Assembly (NCBI GenBank): GCA_017311185.1 | Contig: JAESUZ010005169.1 | Span: forward strand, 485,001-549,000 | Direction: 5' to 3' | Length of the DNA stretch: 64,000 nt | Source: Proteles cristata cristata | Taxonomy: Eukaryota > Chordata > Mammalia > Carnivora > Hyaenidae | Part shown: positions 50,286-61,539 of the stretch, one piece after another | How the letters are laid out: each line of letters opens with the position of its first letter | Position numbering within the stretch: the stretch's first letter is position 1 | Translations under genes and position numbers: made by a program | Notes under the pieces: generated by a model | What the model saw: the letters and a program-made list of their open reading frames with translations, nothing else | Told to the model about the DNA's origin: nothing | The model's database searches: none

Positions 50286-51360
50286 TAGTAATGAACTTAA
50301 TAATAAAACCAAAATCATAGCAACAATCTCATTGTAACAGGATTTTTTTTAAATGAGAGTATAATGAGATGTTATTATTCAGAATTTCAGATGTGGGATT
50401 ATTTTTATTTGCTTAAAGGGGAGGTGTGCAAATTTGGCTCTGTAGTTCCCAGCAGTCAACATAAGAGTGAGACAAATAAGTTTGTAAATATGAAAACTTT
50501 TATTCACTTAAACACAAGAACCCTTCAGTGGTGCTTTCTAACCGAGGATTGCAGAGTTACCGCAAGGGTACTGTTTGTCTGTAAGTCCCTTAGGTATTCT
50601 CTATGGTTCCAATAATAATCCTAGTGTACATCTGCACTCTCCTTTTTAGATGAGCCAGATATTGTGATAATGATGTCAGTTTATTTAATTGTATCACAGG
50701 GTTCACAGCAGCTTTTTACCAGTACGCATTTTCCTAATCAATGGACTTATGAAGAACATCATCAGAATCAGGAAAGTGCTGTATATTAAATTGTTCTCTT
50801 TTAATCAGAAAAATTGTGAAAGTATTGACAAAAGGGGAAAAAGGTTCACTTCTGTTTAAAAGAAAACAGCTCTCAATTTTATTATTCTTGTTTCCCTCAT
50901 CAACAGCACCAAGAATCTCCAAAGTCACCAAAAGCATTCCTTTATGGAAGCAGGAAGTGACCTTCTGATTCCATTTCTCACACCATGAAGAGCTCTGTGA
51001 AAAATTTGGGGCAAACCTGTTCAGCTTTCTGAGAGTGCGTTTGCATAGAAAATGAGTTTGACTGCTAAAACTGTCCTATTGGTGAAGTTTGAATGCCTGT
51101 CTGGTAAATGACACTGATAAGTTATTCATCTGGTCATTTTGAATCAAATACAGGTATTTTTACTAATTCAATCAGTGTGTCATCTTGCCAACCCCCGTTT
51201 TGTTACACCCATCCTGGGTCTGTTTTATTCTTTCTTAGGTAAGAGAATTACTGATTATTTCGGGGTGGGGATATTATTTTTTTAAGTTGTAATGAAAATT
51301 GTGAGGGAGTATTATTTGGATGCTTAAAAAAACATCTTTCTTAAGGAAAAAAAATCTTTT
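50286..51360. other. PTPRC upstream flank, no SINE or L1
   Basis: No recognised repeat within about 1.1 kb of exon 1. A distal promoter or an alternative first exon could lie here; I cannot point to one. Confidence 0.4.
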
Positions 51361-51440
51361 CAAAGCCCTAGTAACTAATTCAAGTAATTAGTTACTTGAA
51401 TTAAGGAAGTGAGATGCTTTTGCACTGACTTTGAACAACT
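51361..51440 (+). promoter_or_regulatory. PTPRC proximal promoter region with ETS/PU.1-type site
   Basis: Immediately 5' of exon 1 lies AAGGAAGTGAG (51403-51413), a good ETS-class core. PU.1 is reported to regulate CD45 expression in myeloid cells. I see no clear TATA box at the expected distance, consistent with a promoter of dispersed start. A 28-bp palindrome abuts the ETS core on its left. The region is placed by its position relative to exon 1; activity is inferred. Confidence 0.5.
51376..51403. repeat. 28-bp perfect inverted repeat upstream of PTPRC exon 1
   Basis: The arms TAATTCAAGTAA and TTACTTGAATTA are perfect reverse complements around a TTAG loop. The right arm runs directly into the ETS-type core. 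The arms also contain TAAT/ATTA cores of the homeodomain type. Confidence 0.85.
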
Positions 51441-51603
51441 TTCTTGACTTCCTGCAAAGAAGATCCTTTACAGTATTTTTGGAGAAGTTAGTAAAACCGA
51501 ATCTGACATCACTACCTAGCAGTTTGTGTAGCTAGCAAAGTGGTTTGTTCTTAGGGTAACAGAGGAGGAAATTGCTCCTTGTCTGATAAGACAACAGCAA
51601 GGA
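51440..51603 (+). other. PTPRC: PTPRC non-coding exon 1 (5' UTR)
   Basis: The sequence closely follows the human CD45 5' UTR as I recall it: a GAAGATCC block, then CCGAATCTGACATCA, GGTTTGTTCTTAGGGTAACA and GATAAGACAACAG. Joining 51603 to 51685 gives a leader the same length as the human one across the junction, which fixes the donor at 51604 (GTATGC). The 5' boundary is only estimated (about 51430-51460), because no transcription start can be read from the sequence. The exon contains no ATG. It holds a purine-rich AGAGGAGGAA motif at 51561-51570. Confidence 0.8.
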
Positions 51604-51684
51604 GTATGCATTCATTTCTTTTATTTTTGATTCCGTTTTGCAAAGAAAAACTTTTGCAAAGATAACAATTATTTTGCCTTTCAG
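51604..51684 (+). other. PTPRC intron 1, 81 bp
   Basis: GT at 51604 and AG at 51683-51684 bound a short AT-rich intron. The acceptor is preceded by a pyrimidine-rich TTTTGCCTTTCAG. The segment has no counterpart in the human mRNA as I recall it, while both flanks do. It contains the 10-mer TTTTGCAAAG twice (51636-51645 and 51652-51661). At 81 bp it is near the lower size range of mammalian introns. Confidence 0.8.
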
Positions 51685-51727
51685 AAGGACGCATGCTGTT
51701 TCCTAGGAATACGGCTGATTTCCAGAT
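51685..51727 (+). other. PTPRC: PTPRC exon 2, 5' UTR part
   Basis: This runs from the acceptor at 51684 to the start codon at 51728. It begins AAGGACGCATGCTG, as in the human mRNA. It contains one upstream ATG (51693), annotated separately. The main ATG has G at -3 and A at +4, an acceptable start context. Confidence 0.85.
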
Positions 51728-51731
51728 ATGA
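51693..51731 (+). promoter_or_regulatory. 12-codon upstream ORF overlapping the PTPRC start (ATGA)
   Basis: ATG at 51693 opens [12 protein letters not shown] and stops at TGA 51729-51731, which shares bases with the CD45 ATG at 51728 (sequence ATGA). It lies in the +1 frame relative to CD45. Its start context is weak (C at -3, C at +4), so many ribosomes should scan past it. The overlap would permit reinitiation by a short back-step. From memory the human leader has the same arrangement. Translation is inferred, not shown. Confidence 0.6.
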
Positions 51732-51800
51732 CCATGTTCTTGTGGCTTAAACTTTTGGCATTTGGCTTTGCCTTTCTGGATACAGGCTTGTTTGTTACAG
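51728..51800 (+). CDS. PTPRC: PTPRC (CD45) first coding segment, signal peptide (partial gene)
   Basis: Seen: ATG at 51728 opens 24 codons plus one base, starting [16 protein letters not shown] and ending in LFVT before a GTAAGT donor at 51801. Residues 4-17 form the hydrophobic core of a signal peptide. Known: this is nearly the human CD45 leader, and CD45 is the receptor-type tyrosine phosphatase of all nucleated blood cells, which activates Src-family kinases in lymphocytes by removing their inhibitory phosphate. In the human gene the ATG also lies in exon 2, which also splices out in phase 1. The residues after LDT are GL here against EV in human. A second in-frame ATG at codon 3 (51734) could also serve as start. 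The extracellular, membrane and phosphatase exons lie beyond the window. I am very sure of the gene identity. Confidence 0.95.
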
Positions 51801-54666
51801 GTAAGTACAAGTATATTAATATGTCCTTAGTGATTTTTTTTTTTCCTTGTGGAAGGATATTGGTTTGAAATAGACATAAAAATAGTTAAGTATTGGTGAC
51901 TGGAAATGAGGAAGCTCACTAGAAAATGGTCAAGGCTACTGGAGCTCAGAGAGACCTGACTTGCTATGTGACAGAATACATTGTTTCTGTTTAAAAAGGA
52001 GTAAATGTTTGGGGGAAAAATCACAATTTAAAAGAAACTTGTCTATCTGTATCTTTGTTTGCAAAGTGTTCTAGGATATTACAAAGGCAATGCTGTTACT
52101 TAACCCTCAAGTACGTAAACATAAGTTTATGAAAATCTGAGGAAATCTTTATGACAAAATAAGTGAATTTTCACCCTTTTAACAGAAAATGACTTTTTTG
52201 AGTCTTACTATAGCTTTGGTTGCATGTAAGCCACTCTTTCATTTTGAATTGGACTTTGCTTCCTCAAATTTTGATTATTACTGAAAAATTTTATTGAATA
52301 CTTATCTGTAGGATAGTTTAAAATAATATATTTGGGAATTTAGAAAAATATTGTTTTTATTCACATTCTTAGCACAGAATGTATTTTAAATCAAGTTTTT
52401 GGTTTCTTCTCAATAGTTTTAATGATTACTTGCTTTGGAAATTCTTATGTGGCCACCGCCCTTCCTGGGTGATGGGTAAATATCAGAGCCTTGCTGAAGT
52501 TAAAATACTCTTAAGAATCATGCAAATGCTGTCTTTGGTAGGAAAATGGAATGGGAATCTCAAGTACTCATTTAAGTTGGAGATCTTTGTATACTTGCTC
52601 TTTAATGGACATTTCTTGAAGAGTTTCAATTTGAATCATGAGTGCATTTCAGTTGATTGTTAAACATAGCTAATATATTGATATTAAATATTACTCCTTA
52701 TGATGTAGTATCTAAAGGTTGTTTTTCACCATTGAGGGGACACTGAAAGTGAGATTTTTGCATAAATCCCAAAGAAGTTTTAAAAAAAGGAAAAAGAAAG
52801 AAAAGTCTCACTTACTGGAATTCATTGAAATCTGTTTTTGACTTTTCACCACCCTTCTTTCCTCTAAAAGGCAGGGTGGTAGCTACCTCCGGATCTTGTT
52901 ACCTCATCAATTGATATTTTGTATAATTAGGGAGAGTGGAAAGCAGCGTTAAGATAGTGTTTTGTTTTTAACTGTAAAGACGGTCTAAAATTTTTTGTAT
53001 GGATACAGCATTTTGTTTTAGTATGGAAAATGTTTATCAAGTTACCTTCCCTGTAAAGTTAGCTATCATAATCAAAAGCAAACTGTAATGAAAAATGATT
53101 TTAGCAGGGTGGTAATATGTATATTATCATAAGTCAGAATGAATATTCATTAAAAATCCTCACTCAAGAATGGTCGCAAAGCATTTAAATGAGCATAAAG
53201 AAAACTGAAATATTTTGTAGGACACAGAGCAAACCACTATAAAATTTCAACTCAGTCTATTAAGGATTTTTACCAAAAAAATACCTTTGAATATGGCCAA
53301 ATCAAGAAAATATAAAATTATCTAGAAACTCTTAAATCTATTGTGCTGAACAATTTGTACTTAAACAAATGAAAAGATATGCATAGATTTATTTTTGAAG
53401 GATCAAGTTTAACTTTAATTGCTTATGTAAATATTGAGAGCAAATTTTTCTAAAAGGCACTGATATCTTCCTGAAATCCATACTTACTTTTTGGAAGAAA
53501 TACATAGATATAATCATCTGTGTCTGCATATCTAACTTATCATCCTTTAAAGATCTGAGAGTCATTTTGTCATTCAGTGTATGATTTGAGAAGTTACTAA
53601 TGTTTTAAATTACATATTTTTCTTTACTAGCAACAAATGAGTTTATGTTTTATTTTGATGTATTAAAATTGAGTTTAGGGATCATAGGAAATACTAGGAT
53701 TTTAGGCATCACATTTATATTGTATACTCTAATAGAATAAAAAATAGAGCCAATGTAGAGAGACATCAATTAATGGACAAATATATGCACAATTCAGATA
53801 AGTTATTTAATATCTAAAATGCAAATACAGTTAAACTTGGCCGCGGCAACAATGTTGGGGTGAGTTTTACACAAAAGTTTGCAATCCCTTTGCTCCATGC
53901 CTCTTTGCCATGAGAGCTGGAAACCAAACGTCTGTTGAACATTTCTAAATAATTCTAGCAGATAATGATGGCTTTGAGAATGCAGATAAAGACAAATGTT
54001 CTCTGACTTTAAACCAGGTGTAATGCCAGCCAAATCTATCACTCTGTACCATACCAGCTAGAGTATATGACTTATGTTATGTGAGTTATGAGTCATATGA
54101 GTTTAGAGTCATTTCCTGGTCATAATTTTTCATTTTTCCATCCACATTAAAAGAATATTTCATGTTACATGCGTACTATGCCTTGAACATCACAGGTTTT
54201 CAATACAAATTATGAATTGAAATTTCAGCAATCCTATTAAGTTCTAAATATTCCACAATTTAGAGATTGGGGCATATGAATATTATCTTTTATGAACTTT
54301 TTAATAGATATTTTTCTTACAAAATCTGCCTGTGATCCTTATCATTGCTAGAATTTGAAATATATTTTGTAAGAGAAAGGGTAAGATGGACTTAGGAGTC
54401 TGTCTTTCCTTTTCGTCCCTTGCTTTCTATAGCTAAGCAGAGGGTTAGAGTGTGTTGCTTGAGCTAGGTCTTTTCTCTTTTCTGGGCAATTTCATATACT
54501 TGAACCAGTGACAATTAGCTAGTATAGTAATATAGATATTTCTACACTCTTCATATAAATACACATATACAGATACACACATATATATCTAGCTTTAATA
54601 TATGAGTTATAATACACACATATATCTATTTATTTATCTTCTGGTTCTTCATATTTGTCTACTTTT

Positions 54667-54883
54667 ATTTTTTTATTTTTGATGTTTTTTTTTATTTCTG
54701 AGAGAGACAGACAGCGTGAGCTGGGGAGGGTCAGAGAGAGAGGGAGAAAGAATCCGAAGCAGGCTCCAGGCTCTGAGCTGGCTGTCAGCACAGAGCCCGA
54801 CGCAGGGCTCGAATCCACGAACCGTGAGATCATATCCTGAGCCGAAGTTGGACGCTTAATAGACTGAGCCACCCAGGTGCCCC
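54667..54883 (-). mobile_element. CAN-SINE, antisense, in PTPRC intron 2
   Basis: CACAGAGCCCGACGCAGGGC and end GAGCCACCCAGGTGCCCC. TGTCTACTTT flanks both sides (from 54656 and 54884). Confidence 0.93.
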
Positions 54884-57440
54884 TGTCTACTTTCAAATAT
54901 TGGGATTCTGTGGGCTTTAATTCTTGGCCAGTTGTATTCTTATTTCTATAATTAGAGTTCCTTATCGTCACCTCCTATGTGTTGATGATCCCGATTTCTC
55001 ATCTCCAGATTCATTCCTTTGAGTGTAAAACAAAATCTGAAACATATATTTAAAAGCTCCTCAAGTCTTGTCATTTTAATTTTTAATAGTCTCTAAAATA
55101 TTTCCCCTTCTTCAATTCCATCGGATTGCCTTAATTCATGCCTTTATCATTTTCTGCCTAGAATATTATTATAGTTTTCTAATCTATCTCCAGTCTCATC
55201 CATTTCTTTCCATATTCTGCACCTTAAATATCAAAGGAAAAAAACCCTCTGATATCTTCTCGTTGTGTTTGGTATACGTGCTAAACTCCTTGCCTGAGTG
55301 ACCGGGTCCACCACTGGGCTAGGAGCTGGGCAGAGACTGTTTTGTCTTTTTTTTCTTGTGTGATTCATTAAAATAGAACCTGCAGCAGGCAGTTTCAGCA
55401 CCGGCTTGGCTCGTCTACACTTCCTCAGGACCTCTAATTCTCTGTGATAGTCCTATTTCTCTTCTGTCACTCATGCCACAAAATATCTCCACTGAAATTG
55501 TACACGTTTTACCACCTTTCCATGGCGTTTTTCACCTACTAATTCAATTTGTTGCTGGTGGTGGTAATTAGCATTTACCAATCAGTGCATTTACTTCCAC
55601 TGTAACCTGTGTGACGGCAGAAACTATGTCTTATGCCTTTTTCAGTATCATCTGTACCTGATTTCTTACCAGACATTGAAAAAATAATGGACACTTTTTT
55701 GACAAAACTTAAGATTATAATAATGGAGGTGAAGGAGGACAAGTACAAAGAATTTCAGAAAGAGAGAACAGGAAAGAGACAAATATGAGATGAAAAAATT
55801 AGCCAAAGGCTAAGTGGAAAGATAGATAATATCATCAAGCTTAAATAAAATAATTTTGGATCTGGATCTTTATAGGCTTTGCCTTTTTAAAAATGTAGTT
55901 CATTATTATTATTTTGTTGTTTCCTTCTTTCATCTCCTTTTTCCCCCTCTTATTTGAAAGACCATCCTAAGTTCTTAAAAATCTTAGCTCATAAATGTTA
56001 TTACTAAATTTTACTTGGCCTACTCTTTGGGCATTTTGCTAATGGCATTTCATTTGATGGGTTAGTTTTGTTCTTCAAATACAGATGCCTACAGGAAGAA
56101 AAGTAAGCAGGGGCATACTCATCAATGGGGAAAAGACAAATGGAATCAGATCCAGTCCTTGCAAATACAGGCATGGACACTGGTAGTGCTGTGAGACTGT
56201 TTTCAAGGGTGGATGGAAGATGGTTTTGCATTGTGTACACACAGAAAATTTGTAGAGAGCCTGGGTATCATTTCTTCTTTGATAATGTGATAACCAATGT
56301 CAATTTGAGTAGATAAGAAGCAGAGATTTATGGTCAGGTTGATTAATTTTGTTGGTGAAACACAGTGTTAACACAGATAAAGTTTTCTGTTCAGATCATG
56401 TAATGTAAGTCATTTTGGTGCAGTGAAAGGAATTTGTTATCACCACAGACCTTTGATCTTTTTTCAGTCATCTTGTAAATTTATGGGACTATTTACACAG
56501 GAGAAATGGAAATGGAGCTAAATCTCAGTTTAAGCTTAATTTCAGTCTAGTCTTAATAGCTTTGTTTCTAGATATCCAATCACATACTATTTACCAATTA
56601 CTAAAGGATAATGATATGATTTTTATATACATAAGATAACACTCTAGAGAAGGATGAAGAAAAAGTAAAATATTGCAGGCTACTCATTTAGCCATATGAT
56701 GTCATCTATTTCTACATAACACTGAAATATATAGACATATTTTGTATACATGGCCATAGCTAATACTTAGATAAGAAAATATCTAATCATTGCCTAAAAT
56801 TTTTAATATGCATTCATTTTTATATGTCAATGTGCTACTTCAATTTCAATCTGTCAAGAATCTGTGGAATGACTATTATTAGCAGAGTATTGTATGTTCA
56901 GGAATAATAATGAAAACAAGAAAAGATAAAGAAAGAAACAAAATTGTAACATAAATATATATAAGTCAATGTTTGTGAAATATATAAGTACTTTCCATAT
57001 GCATTTATAGTATCTTCCGTTGATAACCTCTGAAAAGATAATTAGCAAGGTTATCAGTGTTTTTAATTACATTCTTTACTAAAAACCCAAACTCAAACTT
57101 TAAATTCTTCTATGGTACTTAGTTTTACAATGTTTAAAGATTAAACATTTATTTCCTACTAAAAATGAGACACAAATATCTGAAATGAAAAGGTGATTTT
57201 TCCAAACTTCAATTTCTCCTAATAGATTACTGTGTGATAAAATTATAACTATATGCAATGATATTCAAATGAAAATGATCGCCATTTGTATAGTAGAAAA
57301 AACTGCTTCCAACCAAAAAGTGAACAAGTACAGGAAAATCATGAGCCCTCCAAAGAGGTGATCTGTTAATACCAGAGCACAAATTAAGAGCTAAGGGCAA
57401 TTCAGCATCACACTCATATGTATTAGAAAATGAACAGCTA

Positions 57441-57649
57441 GGGGCACCTGGGTGGCTCAATTGGTTAAACGTCAGCTTAGGTCATGATATCATGGTTTGT
57501 AGGTTCAAGCCCTGCTTTGGGTTCTGTGCTGGCAGCTCAGAGCCTGGAGCCTGCTTCAAATCTTGTGTTTCCCTCTCTCTCTCTGCTCCTCCCCTGCTCA
57601 CACCTTGTCTTTCTGTCTCTCAAAAATAAATAAAACATTTAAAAAAAAA
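57441..57649 (+). mobile_element. CAN-SINE with perfect 16-bp target duplication, in PTPRC intron 2
   Basis: AGAAAATGAACAGCTA stands at 57425-57440 and 57650-57665. Confidence 0.95.
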
Positions 57650-58965
57650 AGAAAATGAACAGCTATTCTAGTGAACTTAACAAAAAGCACTGATACGTAA
57701 AAAGAAACTCACTGCATGGTAAATAATAATAATAATAAATTGTCCTGATAGGCATGAAAATAGATTAGAGAATCCTATATAAATAACAATAATGTTAAGA
57801 GATGAATGCAGAGGGACAATATCACAGCAATAAAGTGTGGTCACCATATTTTAAATATCTCCACTTAAAGAAAAAAAAACAGTAATATGCTTACTTATAA
57901 AAGAAATACTAAGCATCAGAGGAAATGAAGCAGGTGCCATTCTGTGCTGGAGATGGCATTTGGACTGAGAAGCAATTTAGAAATCCAATTTTACAAATTT
58001 TATGATCTCAACTCAAATCACTTTCCATCTCTGATATACAGTTTTATCATTTATAAAGTGTTGTAAGCATTAAAAGTGATAATATTTGTGAAAATGCTTT
58101 GAAACTAAGGGGTACCCTGCAAAGTTGTATATTTTATTTATGTGATTCCATAAAAATCACAGTTATCAGTTCTTTATCATTGACATCTGATTCCAAATCA
58201 CATCTCTTCCTTTGAGAGACTTGGAGGAGATATAGTTTAGGCTATATGGGAGAGGAATAAACCCTTAGGGATCTTTCAATCTTTTAACTTTGCATCCCCT
58301 GTTTTAGGGATTTTCAGGCTACCCTGGATTCTATCTCTTAAATAGTTTGTAAATAGACTCTTTGCTAGAGATTATTATAATTTTTTATTGCAAAAATAGC
58401 CTGCAGTCTTGCTTCCCTTCAATCCCTAGTGTTCTCATACATATCTCTACTGGGATAATCTCTGTAAAAGGCAAATCTCATCTTTGTACATCTTCCCTTC
58501 ATTGGCTGTGTATTGGATAGAGAACATATTGATTCTATGATGTGATCCTAAGGATGTTTAAGAAAATAAGCATTTAATTAAAATATACCTACATTTATGA
58601 GTTTTCCTTGAGTACAGCTTTCACAGAAAAAATCTCTACTAAGCCAAGTTAATTCCTTGAGTATCTTTTATATAGCCTGACTAAATCATTACCAATTTTT
58701 TATTAAAAATTTTACTCAACAAGTGCTTAACAGCATTATTTTTCATTCAATTTTTCAGTTTATTGTTATATTCATGAATCAGTTTTTATTCACATTCAAT
58801 TTTACTGTTTATAAACTTATGCCCCTGGGAATTTTCCTTTATGGTTATCACATTTCTAAATGTATTTTTATTTGTCAAATAGTACAGAACTAAATGTCCC
58901 CAAAAGTCTTAATTCTTCCATTTTAGCCAGAAACATTACTTATGTGCAGTTTATGCCATTTCTCC
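57650..58965. other. PTPRC intron 2 sequence, no element recognised
   Basis: AT-rich, with a short (AAT)n near 57723-57740. No exon found. Confidence 0.4.
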
Positions 58966-58967
58966 AT

Positions 58968-59033
58968 TCTTTCTTTCCTTCCTTCCTTCCTTCCTTCCTT
59001 CCTTCCTTCCTTCCTTCCTTCCTTCCTTCCTTC

Positions 59034-59071
<38 letters not shown>

Positions 59072-59142
59072 CTCTTTCTTTCTCCTTCCTTCCTTCCTTC
59101 CTTCCTTCCTTCCTTCCTTCCTTCCTTCCTTCCTTCCTTCCA
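58968..59142. repeat. (TTCC)/(TTTC) pyrimidine tract
   Basis: TTCC units, then TTTC units, then TTCC units again, almost pure pyrimidine on the + strand. It is opposite in strand to the purine tract at 33.6 kb. Open frames across it are repeat products. Confidence 0.95.
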
Positions 59143-59422
59143 CTTTCAATGTTGTACAAAATATAATTGATCTAATGCAATTATTTACCTTTGTCAAATT
59201 TTAAATTGGGCAGTATTAGACATCTTCAAATTTATATTGTGCTGCTGTTTCTATCAGTAATAATCATTTTGTGATTTAGAGTTCTTTCAGCAAGATTCAA
59301 TCTGAGATTTTACGAGCTTTGGTAACTTCTCAAGTAGCCAGTGAAAACTTTAGAAATACTTAAAAGACTATTGTAGAGTCTAGAATTGTATTTTAATTCT
59401 TGTTAATTTGTATAACATTTTT

Positions 59423-59616
59423 TCCATGTTTATTTATTTTTGAGAGACAGAATGTGAGCAGGGGAGGGTCAGAGAGAGAGGGAGAGACAGAATCCAAAGC
59501 AGACTCTGGGCTCTGAGCTTTCAGCACAGGGCCTGATGTGGGCCTCAAACCCAGGAACCATGAGATCATGACATGAGCTGAAGTCAGACGCTTAGCCAAC
59601 TGAACCACCAGGTGCG
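59423..59616 (-). mobile_element. CAN-SINE, antisense, in PTPRC intron 2
   Basis: GAGGGTCAGAGAGAGAGGG and end TGAACCACCAGGTGCG. The flanks TTTGTATAACATTTTTTCC and TTTGTGTAACATTCTTCC are a diverged target duplication. Confidence 0.9.
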
Positions 59617-60139
59617 TTTGTGTAACATTCTTCCTACCTTATTCACCTTGTGCCAACTTCTTACTAACTGATACATAAAAAATTAAAGTGAAGAATCAAG
59701 AGGATAAGTTTAATGTCCTGTGTATATCACTGGATGGGATCAACATAAGGTGCCAAACTATCCTACTTTTGTCTCTGCATTTAGGAAAAATAAATGTTAT
59801 TAGCATGGCATCCACAGCTTAAATTGACTCCTCCAGATTTTTCCAGTTTTATCTGTAACTTCTTTGTGACATGCACTATACAGTTGACCCTTGAACAATA
59901 GGGATTAGGGTCACTGATGCCTTCCTTACACCACCACTTTGTTCTTGCCAGACAATATCTAGGCCTCTGTTCCAACTGGATTTTTTCTGTAGTCTTTCAG
60001 TTCTAGAAGTTCTCAGGCTGCCCCTAAGTTGTGTAGATATTATTAGATATTTAATAAATTAAGGTGGCAGATGCAAAGAAGAATTAGCCAAAGTCCCAAT
60101 TCTCTTTGGTTTGTTTGTTTTGTAATTTGAGCTGAAAAT

Positions 60140-60700
60140 AAAGGCTTTATTTGGAAAGAAAAACATGTTAAAATATACACACATACACATACCACACAAA
60201 CAAATCTTTAAGTTTTTTGGATGATCTTTCATAGTAGTTATCCAAGGTTATCAGCTAATAAGGGCTGATATTTCATCCTGGATTAGTCTGGCTCTAGGTT
60301 TATTCTCTTTTCACTGGGTTATTCAGCCTTCTTAGTGGCCAGCCTAATAACAAGGTAATTGAGGACATGAGTACTTGATGGTAAGCAAATCACACCAAGA
60401 CCGAAGGGTGCTTGATAGTTTCTCAGAGGTCATGTATGGGAAACATACAATTCAATCCCATCCAGATGATTTAGCTATACAGGTGAAACATTGTGCACCC
60501 AATAACTTCCATATCCTTAGCAAGATCTAAATCGTCTAAGATTTTGTTTTTTAAAAGCAAAAGACACCTTTGATTAACTTGTATTTACTCTGAGTGTTGA
60601 TGCTACGTTAGTAATGCAAAAGTAATGTGCTACCATCATCTTGAAAAGGAGCTGTACAAGGTATACCACTGAGTCTATCTGGAGGTGAGTGATATGATGG
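60140..60700 (-). other. Possible processed-pseudogene or 3' UTR-like remnant, unidentified
   Basis: Read on the minus strand, the segment ends CCAAATAAAGCCTTTATTTT (polyadenylation-signal-like) and contains frames with gene-like strings such as QAPFGLGVICLPSSTHVLNY just before a stop, and elsewhere DDLDLAKDMEVIGCTMFHLY. The frames do not join, there is no A tail and no target duplication, and I do not recognise a parent gene. Confidence 0.2.
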
Positions 60701-61389
60701 AACAAATGGATTTTCCCCAACCTAATTTGTTTTTGATGTTACATAAAGTGAAAACCATTGAATAATTTACCAAAATATCTACATTTTTTTTAAAGTACAA
60801 GGGAAGTTACTTGACCTTTGTTAACCACTCTGATCATGGAAAACACATGAGGTTCTCATCTTATTCCAGGAAGTGTAGACACCAGAAAAGGTTTTTATAG
60901 TTATCCAAGAGGCATATTAAGTGAATTGGGTAGAGCTATCTTACAGTTTTCTATTCCAGGGACAAGTTGGTTAAAACTCCAGGGAAAGCAAAGAAAAAAA
61001 TGTGTTTATTGTTTGGTTCCTATGATAAATGTGGCTGTCAATCAAATAATTTAGGTCAAGTATTCTACTTTGAATTCTAGACTTAGGTTTCCAAATCACT
61101 GTTTTGGTTTCTAAACTAAGATTTTTACTTATACCTAATGAGCCCTAAATCTTTCTATTTTTTAGTGACCATGATTTATTTTTTCCTGAGTTTACTTACT
61201 GAAACTTAAGTATGTTCAAAATATAATGGCTAAAAACATATTAGTTCAGAGCATTGACTGTGAGAAGGAGTGATGATATGTGGGAAGTAGACAAGCAAAA
61301 AAAAGGTCATGAAGCTGATGAAAATAACTTAAAGAGATAATACTAGAAATGTTGGATTCAAAGAAGCTCCACCTTTAATGTGAGTCAGA

Positions 61390-61530
61390 AGTCAGTCTTT
61401 GAAATGTTGCCTGGATTCCATTCTGAGCTTTCCAATTAGAAACAGTGGGGGAATTACCTTTTAAATCCTTAGTTTCCATGTCTATATGACAGGAATAATA
61501 GCAATAGCTATTAAGTGAGATAACTTACTC
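61390..61530 (+). repeat. MIR fragment
   Basis: GGATTCCATTCTGAGCTTTC, then TTAGTTTCCATGTCTATATG, then TATTAAGTGAGATAAC. Confidence 0.5.
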
Positions 61531-61539
61531 ATTGATTTA

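Noticed and set aside
1..51360. Neighbour gene ATP6V1G3 expected on the far side of PTPRC in mammals
   Set aside because: No V-ATPase G-subunit coding sequence is visible; it probably lies further upstream than this window reaches.
58860..59204. Open frames of 74-114 codons of PSFL or KEGR repeats
   Set aside because: Products of the TTCC/TTTC microsatellite in PTPRC intron 2.
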